Assembly: GCA_964291335.2 (NCBI GenBank)
Contig: OZ219748.1
Span: 1,550,001-1,614,000, forward strand
Length of the DNA: 64,000 nucleotides
Origin: G964291335 sp964291335
Lineage (GTDB): Bacteria > Chloroflexota > Dehalococcoidia > Lucifugimonadales > UBA3495
Direction: 5' to 3'
The translations under genes and the position numbers were made by a program. The notes under the pieces are model-generated. The model had not been told where the DNA came from. It saw only the letters and a program-made list of their open reading frames with translations, and ran no database searches. Shown piece by piece: positions 8,838 through 16,227 of the stretch. Each line of letters begins with the position of its first letter. The stretch's first letter is position 1.

Positions 8838-9590
8838 ATGACCACCGCCAAATCGCCAGCTCCAGCGTACCCGGACGTGGTTCCCGTGGCGGACCCGCCC
8901 AAAGGACGCCGCCAGGCTATGACTACATTCGAACAGTTGGGGGAAACTGGCAACTCGCACCATTTAATAGCCTTTCTGGGGCAACCGGAGACGACGATAG
9001 TTTCCAGTGAACGCTACCTGATGGCGGAGTTGAACGCCTGGCCGACAGAGAGGCGCGTGCCGGATATGCTGGTGGCGTTCAACGTGGACCGCGCGCGGTT
9101 TATGGCCCGGAATGCGTATGTGATTGCGGAACAGGGGAAGCCGCCGGATTTCGTACTGGAAATAGCCTCGCGCAGCAACCCGTGGCAGGATATAGTTGAC
9201 AAGCGGCGGATCTATGCGGAGTGGGGTATTCCCGAATACTGGCGATTTGACAAGACCGGACAATATCACCAGGCGCGCCTGGCTGGGGAGGTTCTGGCAG
9301 AGGGGGAGTACCGGCCGGTAGAGATTGGGGAGTTGGCTCCGGACATTCTGGAGGGGTACAGTGCGGCGTTGGGGCTGAATATAAGGTGGGAACGGCAGCA
9401 GCTTTTCTGGTACGACCCGGGCACTGGTCAGCCCATACCCTCCTTCCAGTCAGAACGCGCCCGGGCGGAACGGGAAACTGCCCGAGCGGAACAGGAAATG
9501 GCTCGGGCGGAACGGGAACGGGCGGCGCGGCTGGCTGCCGAAGAGCAGATTCGCCGCCTGGAAGAACGGCTGCGGCGGTATGAAGGGTAG
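8838..9590 (+). CDS. Uma2-family endonuclease, copy 3
   Basis: A 250-residue paralogue with three heptads in the tail (ARAERET, ARAEQEM, ARAERER). The catalytic D, E and K region is intact. The start at 8838 matches copies 1, 2 and 4. Preceded by its own TATAAT-containing leader copied from unit 1. Near-identity to the neighbours indicates recent duplication or ongoing gene conversion. Confidence 0.88.
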   Translation: MTTAKSPAPAYPDVVPVADPPKGRRQAMTTFEQLGETGNSHHLIAFLGQPETTIVSSERYLMAELNAWPTERRVPDMLVAFNVDRARFMARNAYVIAEQGKPPDFVLEIASRSNPWQDIVDKRRIYAEWGIPEYWRFDKTGQYHQARLAGEVLAEGEYRPVEIGELAPDILEGYSAALGLNIRWERQQLFWYDPGTGQPIPSFQSERARAERETARAEQEMARAERERAARLAAEEQIRRLEERLRRYEG

Positions 9591-9713
9591 CGCCATAACT
9601 GTTCCGCCCGGCATTTTTGCAGTGGAAAGTTTGGGTAATTAAGCCCGGCAAAGTTATAATTGGTTCAACCGGCAGGGCCCGCCGCCCCGACTCCAATCAG
9701 GGACAGGTGCGTT

Positions 9714-10487
9714 ATGACCACCGCCAAATCGCCAGCTCCAGCCTACCCGGACGTGGTTCCCGTGGCGGACCCGCCCAAAGGACGCCGCCAGGCTATGACT
9801 ACATTCGAACAGTTGGGGGAAACTGGCAACTCGCACCATTTAATAGCCTTTCTGGGGCAACCGGAGACGACGATAGTTTCCAGTGAACGCTACCTGATGG
9901 CGGAGCTGAACGCCTGGCCGACAGAGAGGCGCGTGCCGGATATGCTGGTGGCGTTCAACGTGGACCGCGCGCGGTTTATGGCCCGGAATGCGTATGTGAT
10001 TGCGGAACAGGGGAAGCCGCCGGATTTCGTACTGGAAATAGCCTCGCGCAGCAACCCGTGGCAGGATATAGTTGACAAGCGGCGGATCTATGCGGAGTGG
10101 GGTATTCCCGAATACTGGCGATTTGACAAGACCGGACAATATCACCAGGCGCGCCTGGCTGGGGAGGTTCTGGCAGAAGGGGAGTACCGGCCGGTAGAGA
10201 TTGGGGAGTTGGCTCCGGACATTCTGGAGGGGTACAGTGCGGCGTTGGGGCTGAATATAAGGTGGGAACGGCAGCAGCTTTTCTGGTACGACCCGGGCAC
10301 TGGTCAGCCCATACCCTCCTTCCAGTCAGAACGCGCCCGGGCGGAACGGGAAACTGCCCGAGCGGAACAGGAAACTGCCCGGGCGGAACGGGAAACTGCT
10401 CGGGCGGAACGGGAACGGGCGGCGCGGCTGGCCGCCGAAGAGCAGATTCGCCGCCTGGAAGAACGGCTGCGGCGGTATGAAGGGTAG
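9714..10487 (+). CDS. Uma2-family endonuclease, copy 4
   Basis: A 257-residue paralogue with four heptads in its tail. The core is intact. Sequence similarity to the other units stops about 18 bases after the stop codon (near 10505), which marks the right end of the tandem array; the other units continue with CGGCATTTTTGCAG before the next copy. Confidence 0.88.
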   Translation: MTTAKSPAPAYPDVVPVADPPKGRRQAMTTFEQLGETGNSHHLIAFLGQPETTIVSSERYLMAELNAWPTERRVPDMLVAFNVDRARFMARNAYVIAEQGKPPDFVLEIASRSNPWQDIVDKRRIYAEWGIPEYWRFDKTGQYHQARLAGEVLAEGEYRPVEIGELAPDILEGYSAALGLNIRWERQQLFWYDPGTGQPIPSFQSERARAERETARAEQETARAERETARAERERAARLAAEEQIRRLEERLRRYEG

Positions 10488-10735
10488 CGCCATAACTGTT
10501 TCGCCAGCATTGGCGTTGAACCAGCGAGACATAAAACCGCGATTTGCAAGTTCACCACATAGAACCTTGTTGGAAAGGCGGGCGTACCATCCCGGAAACG
10601 CCAGGCCCGGAAAACGTCAGGCTTACGCATCGGTTCTGCAACCGGTCCCGCCGCAGAAGGGAAGAAGCTGCGCCGCAAACTGATAGCCAGGATATTCCAT
10701 CGGACGGATGCCCTTTAAGCTGAAACTTTGTTCGT

Positions 10736-11599
10736 ATGGTCAAACTCGTCCCGCTGGCGGCTGCCCTGGCCCTCTTGCTGTTCCCGGGTTGGGCCGGCAT
10801 GAAGTGGCTGGAAAACGTCGAAGGGCGGTATCTGTTCTTTCCTGCCGCCGCCATCGCGGCAACCCCGGCCGACGAGAGAGCAGAGTTTGAAGAGGTGTAT
10901 TTTCTGACCAGCGACGGGGTGCGGCTGAACGGCTGGTTTCTGCCCGCTCCTGCCCGGGCCGGGGATGCTCCCGCAGCCACCGTGGCGTGGTTTCACGGCA
11001 ACGGCGGCAACCTGGGCCACCGGGCCGCCGACGTCTCCCGGTTGGCCCAACGCCTGGGAGTTAATGTCTTCATTTTCGATTACCGGGGCTATGGGCTGAG
11101 CGAGGGGCGCCCTACCGAGGATGGGCTGTATCTGGACGCCCGGGCCGCTCTGGCCTACCTCAACGCCCGGGATGATGTGAACCCTAACCGGTTGGTGTTT
11201 CTGGGCCGTTCCCTGGGCGCTGCCGTAGCGGTAGAGCTGGCTGCCGCTCTGCCCCGAAAAGAACAGCCTGCCGGAGTGATTCTGGTTTCCCCTTTTACCA
11301 GCATCAAGGATATGGCCCTGGTACGGAACCGCTATAATCCGCTGCGGTTCCTGATTCCCGACCGGTTTAATAATCTGGCGCGTATTGGCCAGATTCAGCA
11401 GCCCCTGCTGGTTATTCACAGCGATGTGGACGAGGTTGTTCCGGTAAGTCAAGGCCAGCAGCTTTATGCTGCCGCCGGCCACCCTAAAGCCTTCCATTTG
11501 TGGCGCGGCGCCGGACATAACGCCGCCCTGGGCCCGGAGGCGGAAGAGCTATGGGGCGCCCTGGAATATTTTCTGGCCTCGCTGGAGGCGCCGCGGTAG
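10736..11599 (+). CDS. Alpha/beta hydrolase, Bem46/ABHD13-like
   Basis: A 287-residue serine hydrolase anchored by an N-terminal hydrophobic helix (about residues 2-22), so probably facing outward from the membrane. The oxyanion motif WFHGNGGN (near 85), nucleophile elbow GRSLGAA (near 160), the acid in HSDVDEVVP and the histidine in GAGHN form the catalytic set. Proteins of this type hydrolyse esters or thioesters; the substrate is unknown. The ATG at 10736 lacks a clear Shine-Dalgarno but is the only start that keeps the membrane helix. It stands alone: upstream is the Uma2 array and downstream a gene-free stretch, then the convergent nirK. Confidence 0.87.
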   Translation: MVKLVPLAAALALLLFPGWAGMKWLENVEGRYLFFPAAAIAATPADERAEFEEVYFLTSDGVRLNGWFLPAPARAGDAPAATVAWFHGNGGNLGHRAADVSRLAQRLGVNVFIFDYRGYGLSEGRPTEDGLYLDARAALAYLNARDDVNPNRLVFLGRSLGAAVAVELAAALPRKEQPAGVILVSPFTSIKDMALVRNRYNPLRFLIPDRFNNLARIGQIQQPLLVIHSDVDEVVPVSQGQQLYAAAGHPKAFHLWRGAGHNAALGPEAEELWGALEYFLASLEAPR

Positions 11600-11957
11600 C
11601 GTCCGGCTGCCTGGGGCGCGCAACCGGGATTCCATGTCAGTTCACCCGGGTCAGTTCACCCGGAAAAGGGAGCCTTTGAGTTGAACCTGAAGCGGGTAAG
11701 TGCCATTGGCCCGTTTGCCGATGAGGACATGAACCGCAGCGTCCCGAAGCGAGACTGCCACCGGTAAGGCAGCTGCGGCGTGAAGGGGCAAGCCGCGCAG
11801 ATCGCCGGCTGCCGGGCGGCGGCGGATGGCTGAACTATGCCGGGCAGCAGCGCTATGGTCAGCGGCGGTAGCTGGACTGAGCGGCGCGAGGGCTGGGTCC
11901 TGCCGCATCTGTCAGCGGCGGCGGGCAGCCCCGCGCCTCCTCGCCGGAGTGGTATAA
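11600..11957. other. Gene-free stretch with a short direct repeat
   Basis: This 358-base gap between two convergent genes has no convincing gene. The sequence GTCAGTTCACCCGG occurs twice in immediate succession near 11636-11662. Small open frames on both strands lack ribosome binding sites and have biased composition. Confidence 0.5.
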
Positions 11958-13133
11958 CTACCGGATGGGGCCGGGCGGTTCCAGCTGCTCCATCAAGTCA
12001 TCGTTCCACTCGCCCGCCACCTCCAGAATGGCCTTGGCGTCATATACAAAAGCCTCAATCAGGTTATGGGACAGGTAAACGTAAGTGCCGGGCTGTCGGA
12101 GGTGGTGGATGGATGCGCCGGCAGAGCCGGCGGCAATGGCCCAGGTTTCCAGGTCCAGCAGTGGCGGATTGTTAAACCCGCCCCGTTCCCAGACGTAGTC
12201 GCCGTGTCCGCCGATAAGGTGGGGGTAAGACTGGCGGTTGGCCTGGGCGTGAACAATCAGCACCTTCTCTCCTGCGTTGGCGGTCAACCGGCGGTCTCCC
12301 TGAAGCGCGCCGGTCTTGCCGTTGAAAACTATGTGGGTAGGCTTAAGCGTCTCCATAGCTTTCAGGTCATCGCCAAAGGAAAGAGCCGGGTCGTCATAAT
12401 CCTTGAAGTTTCCGTCCTCATCCCGGGGGATGTAGAAATCCTGCTCGCCAATGTAATAGGCCCGGTCATAGCGCACCGGGTTGCCGGCCGGGTCTTTCAG
12501 GCCGTCCCGGGGCAGCACCATAATGGCGCCATTCATCCCGTGGGTAACGTGCCAGGGCACCATGGTTCCGCCCGGGGCGCAGTGGTAAACGAACACGCCC
12601 GGCTTTACGGCCCGGAAGCGCAATACCACTTCCGACCCCGGCGGCGCCTCGGTCAGCTGTCCGCCGCCCAGGGCGCCGATGGCGGCATGAAAGTCGATGT
12701 TGTGCAGCAGCTTGTTGCGGGCCGGGTTAACCAGGGTAAGCTCCACGTAATCTCCCTCGTTGACCACGATGATGGGCCCCGGCATGGAACCGTTAAAGGT
12801 AAAGGCCCAGACAAATACGCCGGGGGCGATTTCGGCCCTGGTTTCCTCTACCACCATCCGGACCTGTACCACCCTGGGCGGCCCGGCGACTACCTGCTGG
12901 TGCGCGGGCAGGGCCGGCGGCGGCACCAGTTGCTGGGTAACGCGTTCCAGGCTGGCCAGGTCCTCCGGTTCCCAGACGGCCGGCCCAGCCCAATAGACGG
13001 TGTTCCGGGCGCCGGCGTCCTCCGACGGTTGATTCCCGCCAGTGCAGGCGGCCGCGGCCAGCCCGGGGGCCAGCGCCGCCAGCAGCAACGCTGGCCGCCA
13101 ATAGCTTTTCCGGAGAATGTCAATAAGCGGCAT
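11958..13133 (-). CDS. nirK: Copper-containing nitrite reductase (NO-forming), lipoprotein
   Basis: A 391-residue enzyme reducing nitrite to nitric oxide outside the cytoplasmic membrane. The signal peptide ends at a lipobox with Cys30, so it is probably a lipoprotein. Two cupredoxin domains carry the full ligand set with the spacing of characterised NirK: type 1 copper His144, Cys185, His195, Met200; type 2 copper His149, His184, His356; and catalytic Asp147 (HNIDFHA) and His310 (IGGHGDYVW). The YHCAP and PWHVTHGMNGAIMV motifs are diagnostic. GGAGGG precedes the ATG. Neither a nitric-oxide reductase nor a copper-electron donor gene is nearby. The selenoprotein gene is divergently oriented 260 bases away. 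Confidence 0.96.
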   Translation of the reverse strand: MPLIDILRKSYWRPALLLAALAPGLAAAACTGGNQPSEDAGARNTVYWAGPAVWEPEDLASLERVTQQLVPPPALPAHQQVVAGPPRVVQVRMVVEETRAEIAPGVFVWAFTFNGSMPGPIIVVNEGDYVELTLVNPARNKLLHNIDFHAAIGALGGGQLTEAPPGSEVVLRFRAVKPGVFVYHCAPGGTMVPWHVTHGMNGAIMVLPRDGLKDPAGNPVRYDRAYYIGEQDFYIPRDEDGNFKDYDDPALSFGDDLKAMETLKPTHIVFNGKTGALQGDRRLTANAGEKVLIVHAQANRQSYPHLIGGHGDYVWERGGFNNPPLLDLETWAIAAGSAGASIHHLRQPGTYVYLSHNLIEAFVYDAKAILEVAGEWNDDLMEQLEPPGPIR

Positions 13134-13331
13134 TGCTCCCTCCTGTTTTCAGCCGGGCAGTCTGGCAGGGTAGGCTTTCCGCTGGCATGTTGTGGATTGC
13201 ATTGCTATTTTAGCATACCGGCAGAGAGGTATTTACCGGGCTTTCCGCCGCACTGCCCGGGCCGTCCGGAAATGCCGGCGCTTCCCCGGCCGGCGGGGAT
13301 AAACAACGACCCGACCGGCCAACTGCGGCAA

Positions 13332-13360
13332 TTGACATACCCGGTCAGTCTGCCTATTAT
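13332..13360 (+). promoter_or_regulatory. Near-consensus sigma-70-type promoter of the selenoprotein gene
   Basis: TTGACA (13332-13337), a 17-base spacer and TATTAT (13355-13360) lie 33 bases before the ATG at 13394. Confidence 0.7.
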
Positions 13361-13393
13361 TTCCTTGACTGAAACCAAATGGTGAGGTGGGAA

Positions 13394-13672
13394 ATGGCGA
13401 CGGACAAGAAGCTGGAACTGGAGATTCTCTACTGCCAGGATTGAGGCCATGCCCTGCGCGCCGCCTGGATGGCGGGAGAAGCACTGAGCCGGGCCGGAGA
13501 GAGCATTGCCGCCTTCAAGTTGACTCCGGGGCCGCACGGCAAGTTTGACGTTATTGTGGATGGCGACGTGGTGGCCGAACACCGCCACGAACCCGATGCC
13601 CACATTTTCCCTGACCTTCAGGATTTAATGCGGGCTATTGCCGACCGTACCGGTTTGCCGGTGGGTCATTAG
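13394..13672 (+). CDS. SelW/Rdx-family selenoprotein with in-frame UGA (Sec17)
   Basis: Reading UGA at 13442-13444 as selenocysteine gives a 92-residue thioredoxin-fold protein with the redox motif Cys14-Gln-Asp-Sec17 in the first loop, preceded by the beta strand LELEILY. After the UGA the frame continues to TAG with the Rdx features LRAAWMAGEAL, the strand SIAAFKLTPGPHGKFDVIVDG and a C-terminal helix. Rdx/SelW members usually have CxxC or CxxU here, so the UGA sits exactly at the Sec position. GGTGAGGTGG precedes the ATG, and a strong promoter lies upstream. TGA is used as a stop elsewhere in the window, so it is not a general sense codon. The function would be thiol-based redox, partner unknown. 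Standard gene callers would report only a truncated frame from 13469. No selABCD genes are in the window. Confidence 0.85.
13456..13480 (+). promoter_or_regulatory. Candidate bacterial SECIS hairpin
   Basis: Starting 16 bases after the UGA, CCGCC (13461-13465) pairs perfectly with GGCGG (13471-13475) around a five-base loop UGGAU with G in its second position. Distance and loop composition fit the loose bacterial SECIS pattern bound by SelB. The stem is short, so this is supportive rather than decisive. Confidence 0.5.
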
Positions 13673-13792
13673 CGGCCAATCAGCCGGGCCCGCCCCGGCT
13701 TTGCAGGCAGCGAAACAGCCGGGCGGGACGGCAAAAGCCCTGCCCGGTGTTGCTGCCCGGCGCCGTCCGTTTTGACCCGCCGGCAGGCCGAT

Positions 13793-13940
13793 CGGCCCTG
13801 CCGCAGACGGGCTAAACTACCTGGCTGCCGCCCACCGGCTGGCAGAACGGGGGGCGGCCCTGCCGCAGACAGGCTAAACTACCTGGCTGCCGCCCACCGG
13901 CTGGCAGAACGGGGGCGGCCATGCCGCGGCCGGCCTAAAC
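13793..13940. repeat. Two and a half direct repeats of about 62 bases
   Basis: The unit starting CGGCCCTGCCGCAGAC occurs at 13793 and 13855, and a degenerate part follows at 13916, running into the 3' end of the DUF503 gene. The unit contains GCTAAACTACCTGGCTGCCG and CACCGGCTGGCAGAACGG. No reading frame is likely; the repeats separate the selenoprotein gene from the convergent DUF503 gene. Confidence 0.8.
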
Positions 13941-14228
13941 TCCGGAGAGCAGCTCTACCTGGCAGTCCAGCACCACTAGGTCGGGCCGGGTTTCCTCGAT
14001 GAAGGCCACCACCCGGGCAATCAACTCGCCGGCGTAATCGGCGTCGCTGCTGACGGCGCACACCAGCAGGGTAAGCCTCTGCCATAGCTGGTTATCGTCC
14101 TCTTCGGCCACCGCCACGTTGAACCGGCGGTGAATGCGGGCCGTCAAGGAACGGGCTGCCTGGCGGCGGCTCTTCAACCCCTGAGATTCCGGCAAGTGCA
14201 ACAGTATGCGGCCGGCCCCAATATGCAA
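13935..14228 (-). CDS. DUF503 (YlxP-like) family protein
   Basis: A 97-residue protein with the family signature: N-terminal MHIGAGRILLHLPESQGLKS, then LTARIHRRFNVAVAEEDD and a VSSDADYAGELIARVVAFIEE helix. DUF503 proteins often sit beside translation and ribosome-maturation genes; their biochemical role is not established. The start is a TTG at 14228, chosen because AAGGAG lies 8 bases upstream and the protein then begins exactly at the conserved MHIG. Its last bases touch the 62-base direct repeats. No translation genes are adjacent here. Confidence 0.85.
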   Translation of the reverse strand: MHIGAGRILLHLPESQGLKSRRQAARSLTARIHRRFNVAVAEEDDNQLWQRLTLLVCAVSSDADYAGELIARVVAFIEETRPDLVVLDCQVELLSGV

Positions 14229-14439
14229 TGCCAGCTCCTTTCGTCCTTCGGGCGGCGAACTATGCCTATGGGTTCAGTTTACGCTTCTTCCCGTTGCCGG
14301 GCAATCGGTTGCCGGCAGCGGTCATCCTCCAGCGCGCCGGGGTTAACGCAGTTCTGCGTGGCGGTGTGATAAACTGCGGCTGAACCGGCCGGGTACGTCC
14401 GGGCCGGGCAGAGAAGCAGCGCCATGCCGCACAACTCCG

Positions 14440-14935
14440 CCGCCCGCATCTGCCGGGGGCTGCACCCGGCAGCTCTGGCTGACGGCGAAAAGCCCGGCAG
14501 CTGGTTCGCCAGGGGCAGGACGTGATTGACCTGGGCCAAGCCAGCCCCTACCATACCACGCCCGCCGCATCATAGACGCCGGCATTCAGGAGGACTTTAC
14601 TTATGACGGCAGCCAGCAGCTGACCCTGCCGGGTATGCCGGGTATGGTTGAGCGGACGCTGACCGGCTATACCTTATACCAGGGCCGATGCCATGGCCGG
14701 CTGGCGGTTGGGCTGCATCGTAGCTCCGGCGGCGCTGCTGGAGCCTTTGCTGAAGCTGTGGGAACAAACAGCCAGCTTCGTCCCTCCCTTTGTGCAGCTG
14801 GCCGGCCTGGCCGCCCTCCAGGGGCCGCAAGGCCACCTGGCGCAATGGCGGGAAGATTGCAGCGAGCTGCCGACCGGGTACTGGAAGGCGTGGCGCGTAT
14901 CGCCCGCCTTTCGGAGTCGCTATAGCCGCTCTATT
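14440..14935 (+). pseudogene. Decayed PLP-dependent aminotransferase (class I/II)
   Basis: Pieces of an aminotransferase occur in order but in different frames. First comes QLVRQGQDVIDLGQASPYHTTP, ending in a stop at 14574-14576; then EDFTYDGSQQLTLPGMPG from about 14590; then, after a frame change near 14680, MAGWRLGCIVAPAALL (14693 onward) with the typical GWRLG motif behind the missing lysine segment; and finally, in a further frame, ADRVLEGVARI. About 150 residues between the first and second pieces and the C-terminus are missing. The gene is therefore broken by deletion and at least two frameshifts. The original substrate cannot be determined. Confidence 0.7.
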
Positions 14936-15104
14936 CACGAATTGGCGCCCGGAACCGGCACGCCGTCGGCGCCGCCCGGAACGCGAATTGACTTGGCGCC
15001 GGTTGCGCCGGGGGATAAATCGACGGCTGACGCCAGTCAACCCCCGGTTCAGGAAGAACCCTTTGCCGGCCTTAAAGTCTCTTTATTGACGGAGCGAGGA
15101 TGGT

Positions 15105-15986
15105 ATGAAAGTTCACCTGGTTGATGGAACTTACGAACTGTTCCGCGCTTACTTTGCCCTGCCGTCCCTGGCCGCCCCCGACGGCCGGGAAGTTGGGGCG
15201 GTGCGCGGCCTGCTGCAAACCTTGCTGACCCTGCTGCGGCAGCCCGAAGTTTCCCACGTGGCCGTCGCTTTTGATAGCGTCATCCGCTCTTTCCGCAACG
15301 ACCTGTTCGCCGGCTACAAGACCGGCGAGGGTACGCCGCCGGAATTGCTGGCCCAGTTTCCTTTGGCGGAACGGGCCGCCGCCGCGTTGGGCCTGGTGGT
15401 CTGGCCCATGGTGGAACTGGAGGCCGACGATGCCCTGGCCGCCGCCGCCTGCCGCTGGCAGGACGCCCCGGGGGTGGCGCAGGTGGTGCTGTGTTCGCCG
15501 GATAAGGACCTGGCCCAGGTGGTGCGCGCCGACCGGGTGGTAACCCTGGACCGGCGCAGGAACCTGGTTACCGACGAGGCCGGCGTGCGGGAAAAGTTCG
15601 GCGTGGCTCCGGCCTCCATCCCCGATTACCTGGGCCTGGTAGGCGACAGCGCTGACGGCATACCCGGCATACCCCGCTGGGGCGCCCGGGGCACGGCGCA
15701 AGCGCTGGCCTATTACGGCCACCTGGAAAACATTCCGCCGGACCCGGCCCGGTGGTCCGTAAAGGTGCGGGGCGCGCCGGCTATGGCCGCCAGCCTGGCT
15801 GATAACCGGGCGGCGGCCGGCCTCTACCGCCAACTGGCTACCCTGCGTCTCGATGCTCCCATAGCCGAAGAACTGCCGCAGCTGGAATGGCAGGGCGCCC
15901 TCCGGGAGCTTTATCAGGAACTGTGCGACGAGCTGGGTTTCGCCCGGCTGAAGGAAAGCCCCGGAAGGTGGGCCAATGCGGTGTGA
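15105..15986 (+). CDS. 5'-3' exonuclease (flap endonuclease, Pol I N-terminal type)
   Basis: A 293-residue stand-alone version of the 5' nuclease domain of DNA polymerase I, which removes RNA primers and flaps during replication and repair. The start MKVHLVDGTYELFRAYFALP gives the first metal-binding aspartate; further acidic residues lie in AFDSVIRSFRNDLFAGYK, VELEADDALAAAA and CSPDKDLAQV; DYLGLVGDSADGIPGIPRWG is the helix-hairpin-helix entry characteristic of the family. GGAGCGAGG precedes the ATG. The aminotransferase remnant lies upstream and no polymerase domain is fused. The family assignment is firm; whether it supplements or replaces Pol I cannot be seen. Confidence 0.92.
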   Translation: MKVHLVDGTYELFRAYFALPSLAAPDGREVGAVRGLLQTLLTLLRQPEVSHVAVAFDSVIRSFRNDLFAGYKTGEGTPPELLAQFPLAERAAAALGLVVWPMVELEADDALAAAACRWQDAPGVAQVVLCSPDKDLAQVVRADRVVTLDRRRNLVTDEAGVREKFGVAPASIPDYLGLVGDSADGIPGIPRWGARGTAQALAYYGHLENIPPDPARWSVKVRGAPAMAASLADNRAAAGLYRQLATLRLDAPIAEELPQLEWQGALRELYQELCDELGFARLKESPGRWANAV

Positions 15987-16227
15987 TACCCTTCAGACCC
16001 GGGTGATTTGCTGAACGGCTGGCCGCCGCCGCTGTAATTCCGCCAAAGGACAAGCGCTATGCCATCAGGCGTAACGCCGGCCTTCCCGGTCGCCGTTGAC
16101 CCTTTAAGGTGATATACCATCCGCCACAGCTATTCCCCCGCCGGAACTTTTCTGCTAAAATCCATAGCCGCAGCCCCCACGCGGGAAGGACTGCTGCAAC
16201 CAAATTTTTAACCTGGAGAGGCAACCT

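Larger units (their letters stand above)
6994..10505 (+). repeat. Tandem array of four approximately 0.83-0.92 kb units, each with a Uma2 gene
   Basis: The units start at 6994, 7912, 8746 and 9622. Each begins with GCGGAAAGTTTGGGTAATTA (fourth unit: GTGG), which in unit 1 is the end of the Fe-S oxidoreductase gene, followed by a TATAAT element and the Uma2 gene. Identity outside a short in-frame repeat near each gene's 3' end is almost complete. Distances between the four ATGs are 918, 834 and 876 bases, and all differences are multiples of 21, i.e. of one heptad. Copies 2-4 therefore carry a fragment of the neighbouring gene's 3' end, fixing the duplication breakpoint. Confidence 0.93.

Noticed and set aside
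13469..13672. A 67-residue stand-alone gene starting at ATG 13469
   Set aside because: Lacks the first strand and the redox motif; the sequence upstream in the same frame continues the Rdx fold through the UGA.
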